From: Heterobilharzia americana
Taxonomy: Eukaryota > Platyhelminthes > Trematoda > Strigeidida > Schistosomatidae
Assembly: GCA_944470555.2 (NCBI GenBank)
Contig: OX104134.1
Span: 113,516,701-113,580,700, forward strand
Length of the DNA: 64,000 bases
Reading direction: 5' to 3'
Of this stretch, positions 11,641 through 23,500 are shown piece after piece (the first letter of the stretch is position 1; the number at the start of each line of letters is the position of its first letter). The notes beneath the pieces were generated by a model. The model saw only the letters and a list, made by a program, of their open reading frames with translations, was not told the DNA's origin and made no database searches. The translations under genes and the position numbers were made by a program.

Positions 11641-12356
11641 GAGTGGCTGGACCTACTGCATCGGAATCCGCCAAAGATCTGGAGCCGTTCCGCAAGACCA
11701 AGAAGCGAGCGCGAAGAAATCAACTGGTTTACACAAGCTCGTTAAAAAGATATTGGATCTAAAGTGGTTATGACTTTTTCATGCCTTTGAAAACCTAAGC
11801 TTGTTTTATCTGGAACAAATCTGAAGCTTATTGCTAAACCTAGCGTTCCAGGTTAAGTTTGATGCCTTACTACTTCACCGAGTTCTCAGGGTGTTTTCAT
11901 GAAGACGTTGATCAGCGTTTTTTTAAGCGAGAAACACTAGTGTGGCCTTTTACTGTATGTTACAAATGACGTTCATACACGTTCCTGGTATTCCATAGCA
12001 CAAAATAGTGGGGCTTTTGGAGTGATCACTTGTCAGGCCAGTCTCCAGTGGCGTAGATTTGTCACCAGTGTTATTTATTGCAACTCAATCCATCGGATTG
12101 ATGACACATAAACAACTTAAGTAAATACTAGTGTTGTTCAATCTTATAGTGCTGTAGCGCATGTAATATAGTTTGGGTTGAATTGTCCTCGCCAGTATCT
12201 GGTAATATGCATGACAGGTCAGTCCTGACTTACGGAGAAAACTTTGATGTAGTGTCTCTAGAGATCCATATCTCGATTCGACCGAAGGTTCTTTGTTGTC
12301 AGAACCGTTTACATTTAACTCTGATGACATAAATTTGCTGTCCTCCTACCCTCCAG
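11641..12356. other. No recognised feature
   Basis: The sequence between the CR1 trailer and the candidate exon at 12357 shows no repeat or domain that I recognise. A minus-strand frame at 12085-12330 is open but featureless. Confidence 0.3.
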
Positions 12357-12458
12357 GGAGTAGTGACCAAGCTGTGCTGTCCACCATGTTTAGTTTGTGG
12401 TCCAAATCCAGGCTTAACTTTGTCCGAATGTTTGGCGTGCGAAAATTTAGCTATTCAG
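12357..12458 (+). CDS. Candidate Cys-rich coding exon (phase 0 on both sides)
   Basis: A polypyrimidine run (TCCTCCTACCCTCCAG) ends at 12356 and a GTGCGT donor starts at 12459. Between them are exactly 34 codons with no stop and six cysteines in the order CC, x2, C, x2, C, x10, C, x2, C, which looks like a metal-binding knuckle. The exon is phase 0 at both ends, and joining it to the acceptor at 14328 stays in frame with the F-box protein (through Leu-Ser-Met). It may be an upstream exon of that gene, part of another gene, or chance. A longer form to about 12562 with a GTAGTA donor is also open but would not join in frame. Confidence 0.3.
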
Positions 12459-12562
12459 GTGCGTGCAACATTTGTGAACTGGTCAGTTAATCCTGACTCG
12501 TCGATTGATGGTAAATGGATCAAGAATGCAATGAAGTTCGAAGCATTTACATCTTCAGTCAG

Positions 12563-14328
12563 GTAGTAGAGTTTTGCATATATTTGTTGCCCATGTTTGG
12601 TGTTTATTCGGTAAAGATTCAGTTATCGATTTCTCTTTCCGACTCATTAAGCCAGTTTTAAAGACTGTAATTCTATGTCAGCCTGTTGTGTAGCTGTGTG
12701 TACTTGCATGCGTAACTATAGCCGGACTTTCTTCTACGTTTCTCACCGTACTAGAGTTAATCGATCTTGATTTGGCTAAGATTTTGTGCTTGGGCACCCT
12801 AATTGACCCGAGTCAACTAATTTAGCTTACATATTTGACCTAGCAGTCATCGCAATGGATTTAGTAAACTAAATTATTTACCTCGTTGAACCAACATGGT
12901 CTTGTTTCTAAGATAATACAGATTTAAGTGCCACTCTAATTCCAGCCTTACTGATAATCCTACGCAGTGTTCCAAGTGCCTTCCTTGTACGCTGACACTA
13001 ATGGTTTGAATTCTCTCTTCATAGTGACGCCATTATTATCATTACTATTATTAGTATTGTTGCAACTATTAGTCGCATTTCGCTTAAAATTACTGGTGAG
13101 TTTATTGATTAATTCAGGGGGGTTTTTCTTGTGAGTTAGGTGTCCTTGGTGTATCTGATTTCTTATCCCTTACTAGTGTTTTTTTGGCCCTTTTACTTAG
13201 GACTTATACTAAGCCTTCTTTATTTAACCTAAGTTTAGATGATTTGAGGCCTAAGTAACTATTCAGATGTAGTTCCCGGTAGTCTCTAGTGTCTAAACTG
13301 TTACTTTATTTTCGTTTCCCCCTGCGACCCAGCGTACCTAGACCTCTTTTACTATTTTATAATTCATAAGAAAGTTGAATTACGTTCATTACTGAATTTG
13401 TGTGCAGAACCTATATGCTCCATTTTCAGTACTGTTGATGTGTTTTCGACATATCTAAATATTTCTACGGTAATAGGCACTATTGGATGATCCATGACTT
13501 GTTTGTTTCCATGTTTTATTCTGAAACGTAAAGACTGCAAAGTTTAGCGTACTAGTACTTGTAGTATGGTATCTCCAACTGATAACTTAGTTCGAAGTGT
13601 AATCTCACGGTCATCATTAAATTCATTTCTAACTACTTCTGGAGTCATATCAGTCAGTATTATTATGCTGAATAACCATTTTCTCACTGTCATCTAAATG
13701 TAAACCATCTAACTTATGTTTGTACGTTTGCATTCATCTAATAAATCAAACTAAGTGGAACTACCTTCTACCATAGTCCCCAAGTTTTACTTTTATGTTG
13801 ATGCGGTTCCATCTGTTGTAGTCCATCAGACGATACTCCATAAACCAAAGGTTGTCCCTTATGTATCGATAGACAGTTTAAAAAACTTTTCATATCTACT
13901 GGTTCAAAACAGTGTAGAATCAGTTGTAACTAAAAATCCTCACAAGACCCTGGTCAAAAAATGTAAGAAATACGAATAGAAACTTGTTTTGGATTCTCAA
14001 GGAAACTCGAAGAAGCGGTGCCATACCAAGACTACACACTAATAACGGTCCAGTAGAAGAGGCAGAAGATGATTATTCTGTAGTTGAAGTAGTCATATTA
14101 CTGTTTTCTAATATTCTCAGAATAACGCACTGCACTATTACTAGTCCGTTAAGTTTCAGCTCGTATTTTTGTTTTTATATGTTTCTACAACTAGTAAATC
14201 ACTTGTGGTTAACCAAAGTTTGAACACTCCTACAATGTACACCGAATCCTATGTCTGGCTCGCACACAGACTTTTGTAACGATCGATAATTTGCTGGTTG
14301 TTTTTAAAAGCACTGTTGTTGCTTTTAG
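12563..14328. other. Gene-free stretch upstream of the F-box exon
   Basis: No domain is recognised. A TTATTA-rich run lies near 13035-13060. A 50-base relic at 13741-13790 resembles the flank of the palindromic element described at 41942. The frame at 13755-13979 is open for 74 codons but has no recognisable motif. The 5' UTR, promoter or upstream exons of the F-box gene should lie here or further left, because an AG acceptor precedes the F-box ATG. Confidence 0.35.
13741..13790 (+). repeat. Relic of the palindromic (foldback) element
   Basis: An ATAAATCAAA word and CCATAGTCCCCAAGTTTTAC correspond to ATAAATCAAA and CCACAGTGCCCAAGTTTTAC in the copies at 57859-57932 and (inverted) 41942-42080. 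The middle is shortened, so this looks like a decayed third copy. Confidence 0.4.
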
Positions 14329-14334
14329 TTGTCC

Positions 14335-14531
14335 ATGAATCTACCGAATTCTATCTTGGAAAATATTTTTATTTACTTGGATTGGAATGAGCGTTCTCGT
14401 GCAGCCCGTGTATGTAGGAAGTGGTATTCTGTATTTCAGTCTCCCTCTTTATGGAGGAATATTGTGTTTAAACCACCATCTCGCCGGTTGACTAAGCTCC
14501 AATATGACCTTAAAGGTTATCGCCTGTCGTG
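14335..14531 (+). CDS. F-box gene exon 1 (F-box domain)
   Basis: This exon encodes residues 1-65 and two bases of codon 66. It holds the complete F-box and SLWRNIVFKPPSRRL. The donor is GTGAGT at 14532. An AG acceptor at 14327-14328 with a TAG in the upstream frame shows the ATG is near an exon start. Either the ATG at 14335 is the start, with a 5' UTR exon upstream, or an upstream coding exon joins in phase 0. Confidence 0.85.
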
Positions 14532-17500
14532 GTGAGTCATGTTTACACTTTTACTTATGTTCTGAATTGTTCTGTTTGATTAGTGATATCAGTGGGGGTT
14601 GTATTTGGTTTTGATTTCCATTCAGTGTTGTTTGATACATCAGTTTTTATTCATTTCTAGCCGCTACACATCATATCTGGTCTGTGTAAGCAAACTTATC
14701 ATCAGTTTTTGACCTTAAGTTGATGTATAGTATGAGATCTTACACCAGTATTAGGTAATGTCTCGCATAATCCTATTTAATTACGATGAAGAGGGTTTAA
14801 ATCTTCTTTACACTTGAACTAAATAGAAGTTGTGATTGTTTTCTGTTTGACTAAGCAGGGGAAGAGCCGCATTTGTCAAAAGAATTTCAATTTTTATTTA
14901 TTAATGGATCCATGTGACTTGAGCATGTCGTTCTTCTTCGCGAAACAAGAGCAACATCGGATTCGACAAATTTGACATGGACCTCATGCAAAACCATCCT
15001 AATTGGTTTTGGATTTACTGAACGTTTTATCGTTATTTTGAGTACTTGTGGAGGAAGATTATCGAAACCTAGTATCCTGAAGGATTTCGAGTTTACGACG
15101 TGTTTTGCGAATTGAGTAAAAATGAAAAGACTAGCATCAGTATCTTATTCAGGTACTAAAAATGAATGATGGATGGGTGGAGTGGAGCTGACCATCAGTT
15201 CACCTCCTTATGCTGTTGGTGTAACAATGATATGCTTTGGAGACGAGTTCAGCGAAGATATCCTTTGCAGTCATTTCATTCTATGCAGCTATGTAATCGC
15301 AATTTATGTTTTCGTTCCACTACGTTAAATGCCTACTAGCATCATTTGATTAAACCTAGTAACAAAGATCAGGTTAAATGACAATAAATAATTCACAAGT
15401 GTGATGTAAAGTAAAATTAATCGCAAAAGATTGTAGAAACTGGTAATTAACAGGATAGAATATAAAGATGCATAATACGTAAAAAAACTTTGATGATAAA
15501 GCGTGATCGAGGGTGGCAGAGAAACAATGATATGCTTCACCGCTTATGATATTCCCAATCATCATACACTTTAAGGTTAACTTCTTCAGAAGACTTAGAC
15601 AGAAATATCTCACTACCAGACGTCGCTACCTTTTCCGTCTATTTCGCTTCTACTACTTGACGTCGTTGTGAAAATTCTCTGGCAATTCACCTTTCAGTTG
15701 ATTTAGATTCTCATTATCCTTAGTGTCAGGCCAATATGAATTCTCACGAATCAGTTGGGATTTAGCTATTGAAACCTCATAGTTTTTATCACTTTTCGAT
15801 TCCAGTTTGCTGACAATCTATGTAACAAAAAAGAAGATAATCTGAATTATATAGACACTGTAGTTTAACGACAACTACCATTTACTTTTTGAATACATGC
15901 TTGATACTATCACCGTTAGACTGAGCATGGGCGAAACTGACGTATTTGCTTTTCTTGTATTTATCTCTACACAGAAGAATGCTCGAATCTTGTATAAGAG
16001 ATACTTCCGAACGACTCTGCATACCTTGGACTTCCTGGCATGACTTGATGGTTCTTCCCGTAAAGTTTTAAGGAAGGAGGTAGAAAGTTAGTGAGTTGAG
16101 TAACGGAGGTACCACGTAGTCTATGGGAGGTAGTCCTGATAGACTGGTATAGGTCTCTGATCATCAGTCTATAAGAAAGGAGAGTAGTCTTGTAAAAATC
16201 AGGGGGGGGGGGGGTTAGTTTAACTAACATCATGTCCAAAATCCTAGGGTACATGGTTATCCGATGCCTAAGTGGAGCTCGAGTACAACCAAGTCAAAAA
16301 AAACCGAACAGAGTTCAGGTGTGGAGGAGGGTGAGTCAGTTATATCTCCGCCCTTCGACAGGTTCTAGAAGATACGAAAAGCCTGCAGGTGTTTGACAAC
16401 AGGTGCCTTCACATCATTGCTCGTGTATGGTGGAATCAGCACATGATCGATGTTGAGTTCAGGTGAATGGTACTATACCAGAAAGCTAAGTCATTCGATG
16501 AGCTTGTGCACCTTCAGCTACTGAGGTGGCTTGGACATGTACTACGTATCCCGAGCCACCGCCTACCTCGACATGCATTGCTAGGAGAAGCTGGATTAGG
16601 TTGGGAAAGGGTTCAGGGTGACTAGACCAAGACGTGGCACCAATCCATGAAGTCCCTGAGTGTCGGTCTGATTCGTGCGGGGAGATGTGAACTACCTAGA
16701 TGTGAGGTGTGCGCGAAACGGTAAGGATCAGTGGTTGAGAATGCTTGGTGAGATGACTGAAAATCGGTCACAGTGGCACTGATGTATTCACTCTTTGATG
16801 TCTTCTAAGGCTTGAATATTTACGCTAACTTTTGTAATCAGATTGCTTGGTCTCCCATACAACTTTATCTGCTTTAATATCAGTTTTTTCTATCCACTTG
16901 TTCTTTGTATGCTACTGTGAAGTGTGCCCGACCGATAGCTGCTACCTTGACGTGGTGGTCGGGCTTGCATATCACAATGACCCAACGAGCTATGCTGGTG
17001 GAACGCTTGTTCCCTCGAGGTCCTACCATACCAGAAAGGTCTGTTGGGTAGTGGTTAGACGAAAAGCAGTTACCGTCATAGTGTAAATTGCTATACTATG
17101 ATGGGGGTCTGAGGGCGAAGTCGTACTGCTGCTAGCTGGATGGGGTGTGACAGCAGTAAGGTGTTTCCCTTGGATGACCAGCAGTGCCAAGCTGATGCTG
17201 CCTTCTCAGTGGAAGGGGGGGTTAGAAAAGGTCGGCCCCAAAAATAACACACTCCACCACGCCCCACGGTCTGCCGGGCCGGCGGTGTTGGTTCACTTGT
17301 CGTTTCCTTTCGCTCATCCGGCCCCAAAAATACAAAAATTCAAAATAATCATACTCAAAAGGCTGGGTGTGACAGGCCTCAAGCAGATGTCCGATGGGCT
17401 CTGCGGTCACACAAATCTCTTTCAGGTACCTTAAGAAGAAATAGCCTTCCACGGTGTGGGCAGCCGGGAAGTGTCAACCGCCCTCACAACTCTGTCAGCA

Positions 17501-20500
17501 CCCAAGTTTCTTCTGACTGCTATCCTCCTCCTCCATCATTACCTTCTAATCTTCCTTCACGTCTCTTAATTAATGATGCTGCATCATCTTCAATTTCTCC
17601 TACCTCTGCAGCCTTCGACAACGATCTGAGTCCACAGAACAGTGTCCCTGGTCTCCTTAAACCACGCTCCAAATTACATATTGGAGCCTTCAATGTCCGC
17701 ACCCTCCGTCAAATTGGCCAACAGGCTTCGTTGGCAAAGACTCTAGCAACTCGAGGCATGGATGTGTGCTGTGTTTGTGAGACACGCATACAGGACCCAA
17801 GTGTGGTTATTCACCTGACCTCTCCTGACCAATCTGGTGAATCTGCAAAATTCACCCTTCGAGTTTCTGGAGATTCGATAGCTAGCTCTCGTGGTCTTGC
17901 AGGTGTAGGTATAGCATTAAGCACCAGGGCAGAAAACTCACTACTAGACTGGATCCCAGTTGATAGTCGCCTCTGCGCTATGAGGCTGAACGGCACAGTG
18001 AGAACTAAAAGGAATAGTGAGACTCGCCGTTGTCTCTTTGTAATCTCTGCTTACGCACCCACTGACTGTAGTTCGGATGAAGTGAAGGACGAGTTCTACC
18101 ATAAACTGTCTAACCTCCTCTCGAAAGCCAAACGTTCGGACGTAGTGGTTGTTGCAGGTGGGTAGACTGAGTGAGGCAGAAAGGCACTTAGGTGGCACTT
18201 TCGGAATCCCAGCTGAACGTACAGATAACGGTGATCGCCTATTACAACTATGCTCAGATAACCGCCTATTTTTAGCCAGCACAAATTTCAGACATAAAGA
18301 AAGGCACTGTCTGACCTGGCGTCCACCGAGCTCGACTCAGCGATGGACACAGATAGACCACATTGCTATTAGTCATCGCTGGAGAGGATCGGTGGAAGAC
18401 TGCCGCTCCTTCTGGAGTACGTGTTTGGACAGCGATCATGCGTTGGTCCGAGCACGTATATGCCTGCGTCTCAATGGACGTAGAAAAAATTTGGCAACAA
18501 AACCACTACGAGTTCTGCTGGACAACGAAAACACCAAAGCCGTGTTCAGTGAGAAGTTGGCTAGGCAGTTATCGGAACAAAAGACTGTCACTCATCCAGA
18601 AGAAGCTTGGTGCCATCTTCAGTCTACTGTAAAAGCAGCACTGGAGACTGTAGCCGACTCCAAGATAATGGCTAAAAAGAGCCAGTGGATATCAGCAGCT
18701 TCTTCCAAACTAATGGATGCACGTGAATGCATCCCTGCAGGCTCTGAGTACAATGAAGAGCGAGCGCAACTTAAAAATAAACTGACGAAAAGTCTGCGCA
18801 ACGATCGTGAACAGTGGTGGGCAGCAAAGGCTAAAGAGATGGAAAAGGCAGCGGCGATCGGTAACAGTAGACAGTTATTTAGACTTATTAAGGAGACTGG
18901 GGGGAAATGGTCAACAACAGTTAGTGAGGTTATAGCGGAGAAGGACGGATCGGCGATTCACTCGCAGGGAAGGCGACTGGGACGATGGGCAGAACACTTT
19001 GAGGAACAGTTTAACTGGCCTCCAGCCACCATTGCGCTGCCCGCTATCCAGTCGGACCCTGAATGGGACATAGAGACAGGTCCCCCAACACTAGAAGAAG
19101 TTGAGAAAGCGGTAGGTAGCCTGAAACGGGGAAGGGCAGCAGGACCAGACGGACTACCTGCTGAGGTATACAAGAATGGTGGTAGAGTTCTCTTAGTCAG
19201 GCTAACGGAAGTGTTAGCCAGTATATGGGAATCAAATACGATCCCCTCCGACTGGTCTAAGTCACTGATCATCCCAGTCTTCAAGAAAGGCGAGAAGTCC
19301 TCTTGTGATAACCACAGAGGAATCAGCCTGACAAACATAGTGTCTAAGATCCTAAGTTCTATAATTCTCCGACGCCTGAGTGGAGCTCGGGAACAGCAAG
19401 CCCGAGAAAACCAGGCAGGCTTTAGACCTGGCCGTGGATGTATCGACCAAATATTCACACTGCGCCAGGTCCTGGAACATAGGCATGCTTACAGACGCCC
19501 GACAATAGCTGTATTTCTCGACCTGAAGGCGGCATTTGACTCCGTTGATCGAGAAGTCTTATGGCAGTGTCTGTCACTGAATGCCTAGTAAGTACATCAC
19601 CTTATTGAAAGCTCTCTACTCGAACACTTGTGGGCATGTTAGAGCCTATGGTGAGTTGTCCAGGGAGCTATACTCATCAAGTGGTGTCCGTCAAGGATGC
19701 CCACTATCCCCATTCTTATTTAATTTTATCATAGATATTCTTATGGAGGTTTCCCTCTCGTCACCTAATTACAAAGACGTTGACCGGATCACAGGTGAAT
19801 TTTCCTTAGATCTAGAATATGCAGATGACATAGTCCTGTTAGGTGAAGACGCTGACAAGATGCAGAGTCTTCTGAACACTTTGAGTGGGAATTTGAGAAT
19901 GTTTGGGATGCGATTTTCACCACCCAAATGCAAATTTTTGCTCCAGGACTGGTCTTCAGCGGTACCGCGGTTAACAATAGAGAGTGAAGTGGTTGAGTGT
20001 GTTGACCACTTCACTTACCTGGGAAGTAGGATCAACCCGGTGGGTTAGTTGCCGATGAGATTTCTGCACGGATACAAAAGGCTCGATTGGCTTTTGCCAA
20101 TTTGCGCCACCTATGGCGCCGCCGTGATATTCGTTTGTCTATTAAGGGTCGCGTGTACTGCACAGCAGTCCGCTCTGTTCTACTGTATGGCTGTGAAACA
20201 TGGCCATTGAAAGTGGAAGACATGAGAAGGTTACAGGTATTTGACCACCGTTGCCTTCGTAGTATAGGACGTATTCCGTGGTGTCACCATGTGAGTAATG
20301 CAGAAGTTAGGTGTAGAGTTTTAGGGAGAAGAGGTAAGTCAGTCGACGAGGTTGTGAACCTTCATCGACTGAGATGGTTGGGACACGTACTACGTATGCC
20401 TAGTCACCGATTGCCTCGTCACACAATGTTGGCTGAGGTGGGTTCAGGCTGGAAAAAGGCCCGAGGTGGCCAGACTAAAACATGGCACCAATGTATGAAG

Positions 20501-23500
20501 TCTCTGACTGTTGGTTTAAGCCATGTAGGACGATGCAGACTAGGTGGTTGGGGTCCACGGGACAAGAGGAACCAGTGGTTGGAGACCCTAGGTGATATGG
20601 CTCAGAACCGAAGTCAGTGGCGCAGATGTATACACACATTATCCTCATCTTAACAACGCTATACCGAATCTCACTATTTTGTCACTCCTCTTTCCTTTCT
20701 TCTCGTACTTTATATTTCTTTTGACTGCATTCACTTATCTTCATCCTTCACCTCACTACCTTTTTACTTGATGTGCTGATATGAGGTGTGGCAACTCGGA
20801 CCGTTACGCAGTAATGCCTGGTCCTATGTTGATAATGATGATGATGACTGTGAAGTGTCTGGGAACTTGAACCGATGCACTTGTTTGCTTTCTACGTTGG
20901 TTTTGTTTATTTGTCTGCCAAGGTTTGATATACTACCCAGGAGGTAAACTCATGGATTAAAGTACGATCTAACCAAGCCTTGTGATTAAAAGAACATGAT
21001 TAAACACCAAAGCTCAAAAATCACCAAGGTTTTATCATTCTGATTTTGATCATTTTTAGGACAGCATAGTCAAAGACTGACAGAATGCAGAGTTTTCTGA
21101 AAACATTGAACAAAATCTCAGTACTTTCAGCATGCATTTTGAACCTGTCAGATGTTAGACACCACTTGTGAATTGGTTTACAACGACTTCTAGTTTAAGG
21201 ATAGGGAGAGAAACGCCAAAATATGTGCCTTTTTTAGACCTGGGAACGGCCGTTCGTTCCGTCTATATAGAATACCTAAGGTGGTTTTATGCGTTCTATC
21301 TCCTTCCGATACAAATTTTGGGATTTTATGTTCGGTATTTGCTACAGTTGTAGTTCGTCCTTGTGGAGATGATTTGCGTGTTACTGACAACTGGACTGTA
21401 ATGTTGTTTTTGTGTTTGTATTGTTTTGTATTCGCAGCTAGTTTATCCTGGGACTTATTCACAGTTCTGTTCTTTTGAAAACACATGCCGTTTTGATTAA
21501 TCATTATCAGAGGGATTGTGTGAAATGTTGGTAAATAGTAGTTTATAGTTGCTCATTATATATAAGTCGTAAATAACAGTTTTACGTCTCTCTTTGATTT
21601 ACAGTTGTCTAAAGGCGATCGGTTGTCATATTCGTAGCTATAGATTTTTGAAAAGTGACGATCTGTTTCTGCTCAACCGAACATTAAATCTTGTTGCGAA
21701 GTTTCTTGAGTATAGTACTAAGTTACAAAAGCAACGTGATGGACTTGATAGCAGTTTTGCTGATTTGGATGACGATGAATATTGCGACCAACCTGAAGTA
21801 ACATGTGATTTATCATACTGTAGAAACCCAAATCGCAATGTTACGCGTGGAGCAATTTACGGGCCTACTGGTTTTATTATTGAAGGTGATCCTGATGCTG
21901 AAGCCACTCTAAGGCTTGTATTGGAACTACAAGAGCATGACACCGAAAACCGTACATCCGATTTATCTTCTGATGATGATGTAAGAATTCTATTTCTATG
22001 CGTTAATTACTTCGTATTATAAGATATTTGCTGATCATAACGATTTAGTCGGATGTGACATTTTGAAAGTAGTATTGCCGCGATATTTTTTCGCGTTGTT
22101 AGCAGAAATAGTGGAAAAAGCTTCTGTTCCTCCGCGTTACTTTATCTCTGATAATAATATATGCGTAATTGTAGTTTTGCTTTTCAGTAATCAAAATTGT
22201 TTAGTGTCCGGTAAAGATCACTTGGCTTCAGAGGTTGTTATGGTTTGGGATTTTAAAAAGCATACTGCATAAAGATATCTACATCTGTTTGAAGTGTTTT
22301 TGCTGCATTTGTTTATCTGCGGGATTTCTCACTATAAAGATTATTATTTTTATTTATTATTAGTCCCTTGGGTTCCTAGTGGAACATAGGGCTTCCGTAG
22401 CACGCCTCCAGTGAACTCTGTTCTCTGAGATCGTTTGAACCTGGTCCCACGACAGCCCAGAAGCTCTCATTTCCTGCTCGCACGACCTCCTCCATGTCAC
22501 CCTCGGACGTCCAACTCGTCGCTTCCCATGGGGATTCCACTCGAGGGCCTGGCGCGTGATGTCCTCAGTCGGCCTTCTCAGTGCATGGCCAATCCATCTC
22601 CACTTCCTCCTGCATATTTGTTGCGTGATAGGTTCTTGGTTGGTTCGTTCCCAGAGTTCCTTGTTGCTTATTTTTTCTGGCCATCTGATCATCAGCAGCG
22701 AGCGTAAGCAGTTGTTGATGAATGTCTGTAGTTTATTGGAAATACCTTTCGTGACGCGCCAAGTCTCTGAGCCATACAAGAGCACTGACTTGACGTTGGT
22801 GTTGAAAATCTGGATCTTGTTCCGCATGCTGAGTGCAGAAGATCTCCACACTGGTTTCAGGCTAATGAATGCCTGGTTAACTAGTTTACTAGTTACTAGC
22901 CGGTCCTAAGCCCGGGTAAAGAGGGGAAGGTTGGGCATAGGGCTAGCAACCCTACCCCGTAAAACAAATCTAACCGCTAAAGAAACTTCAAAGCACAAAC
23001 AAAATATAAAAAATGAAAACAAACTTATTCCCCGCTGGAATCGGAGAGGCGAAATGACACTATAAAGATACATGCAATTAATTTCAAATAATGCAAATTA
23101 ACCCACTACAGGTTTTCTAAAACTTGACTGTCAGCCACACTTATTGTTTAAGAGTTTATGATATCACGTGATTACCCAAACGGAAGTAGTTGAAGCTGGA
23201 TTTGAATGCGTCGTCCATTACCTAAAAGTCAAGTAATGAAGCCACTCAGATGTATTCTCAACAACGGTCAAAAAGATAGGTCTTTACTGACGGTTACCAG
23301 ATGAATGTTTTGTTGATGCGATAAGCTATCTAAGTTGATGAGTAATAAACTCAGCCGTATGTGTCCGTATCAGGAATTTGTTATATTGAAAAGATCTTAT
23401 CCTGTAATCTCTCTTTTTATAGGGAGATGTGACTAGATAGCTAGTGGATTGAAATATCAACAGATCCTTCTGCCATCGGTATAAGTGAGCGTAAAACTTG

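Larger units (their letters stand above)
16926..20846 (+). mobile_element. Near full-length SR2-like RTE LINE with 12-bp target-site duplication
   Basis: This 3.9 kb element has a 5' UTR from about 16935, one long ORF (endonuclease, RT, tail) to 20653, and a 3' UTR ending GCCTGGTCCTATGTTGATAA plus (TGA)n. The TGA-repeat end is typical of RTE elements. It is flanked by ACTGTGAAGTGT at 16914-16925 and 20847-20858. Around it, the old RTE 3' UTR continues on both sides, as judged against the uninterrupted copy at 53783-53830. SR2 is my family suggestion from memory. Confidence 0.85.

Noticed and set aside
13755..13979. 74-codon open frame upstream of the F-box exon
   Set aside because: Its start overlaps the relic of the palindromic element and no splice sites of the right phase link it to the F-box exon.
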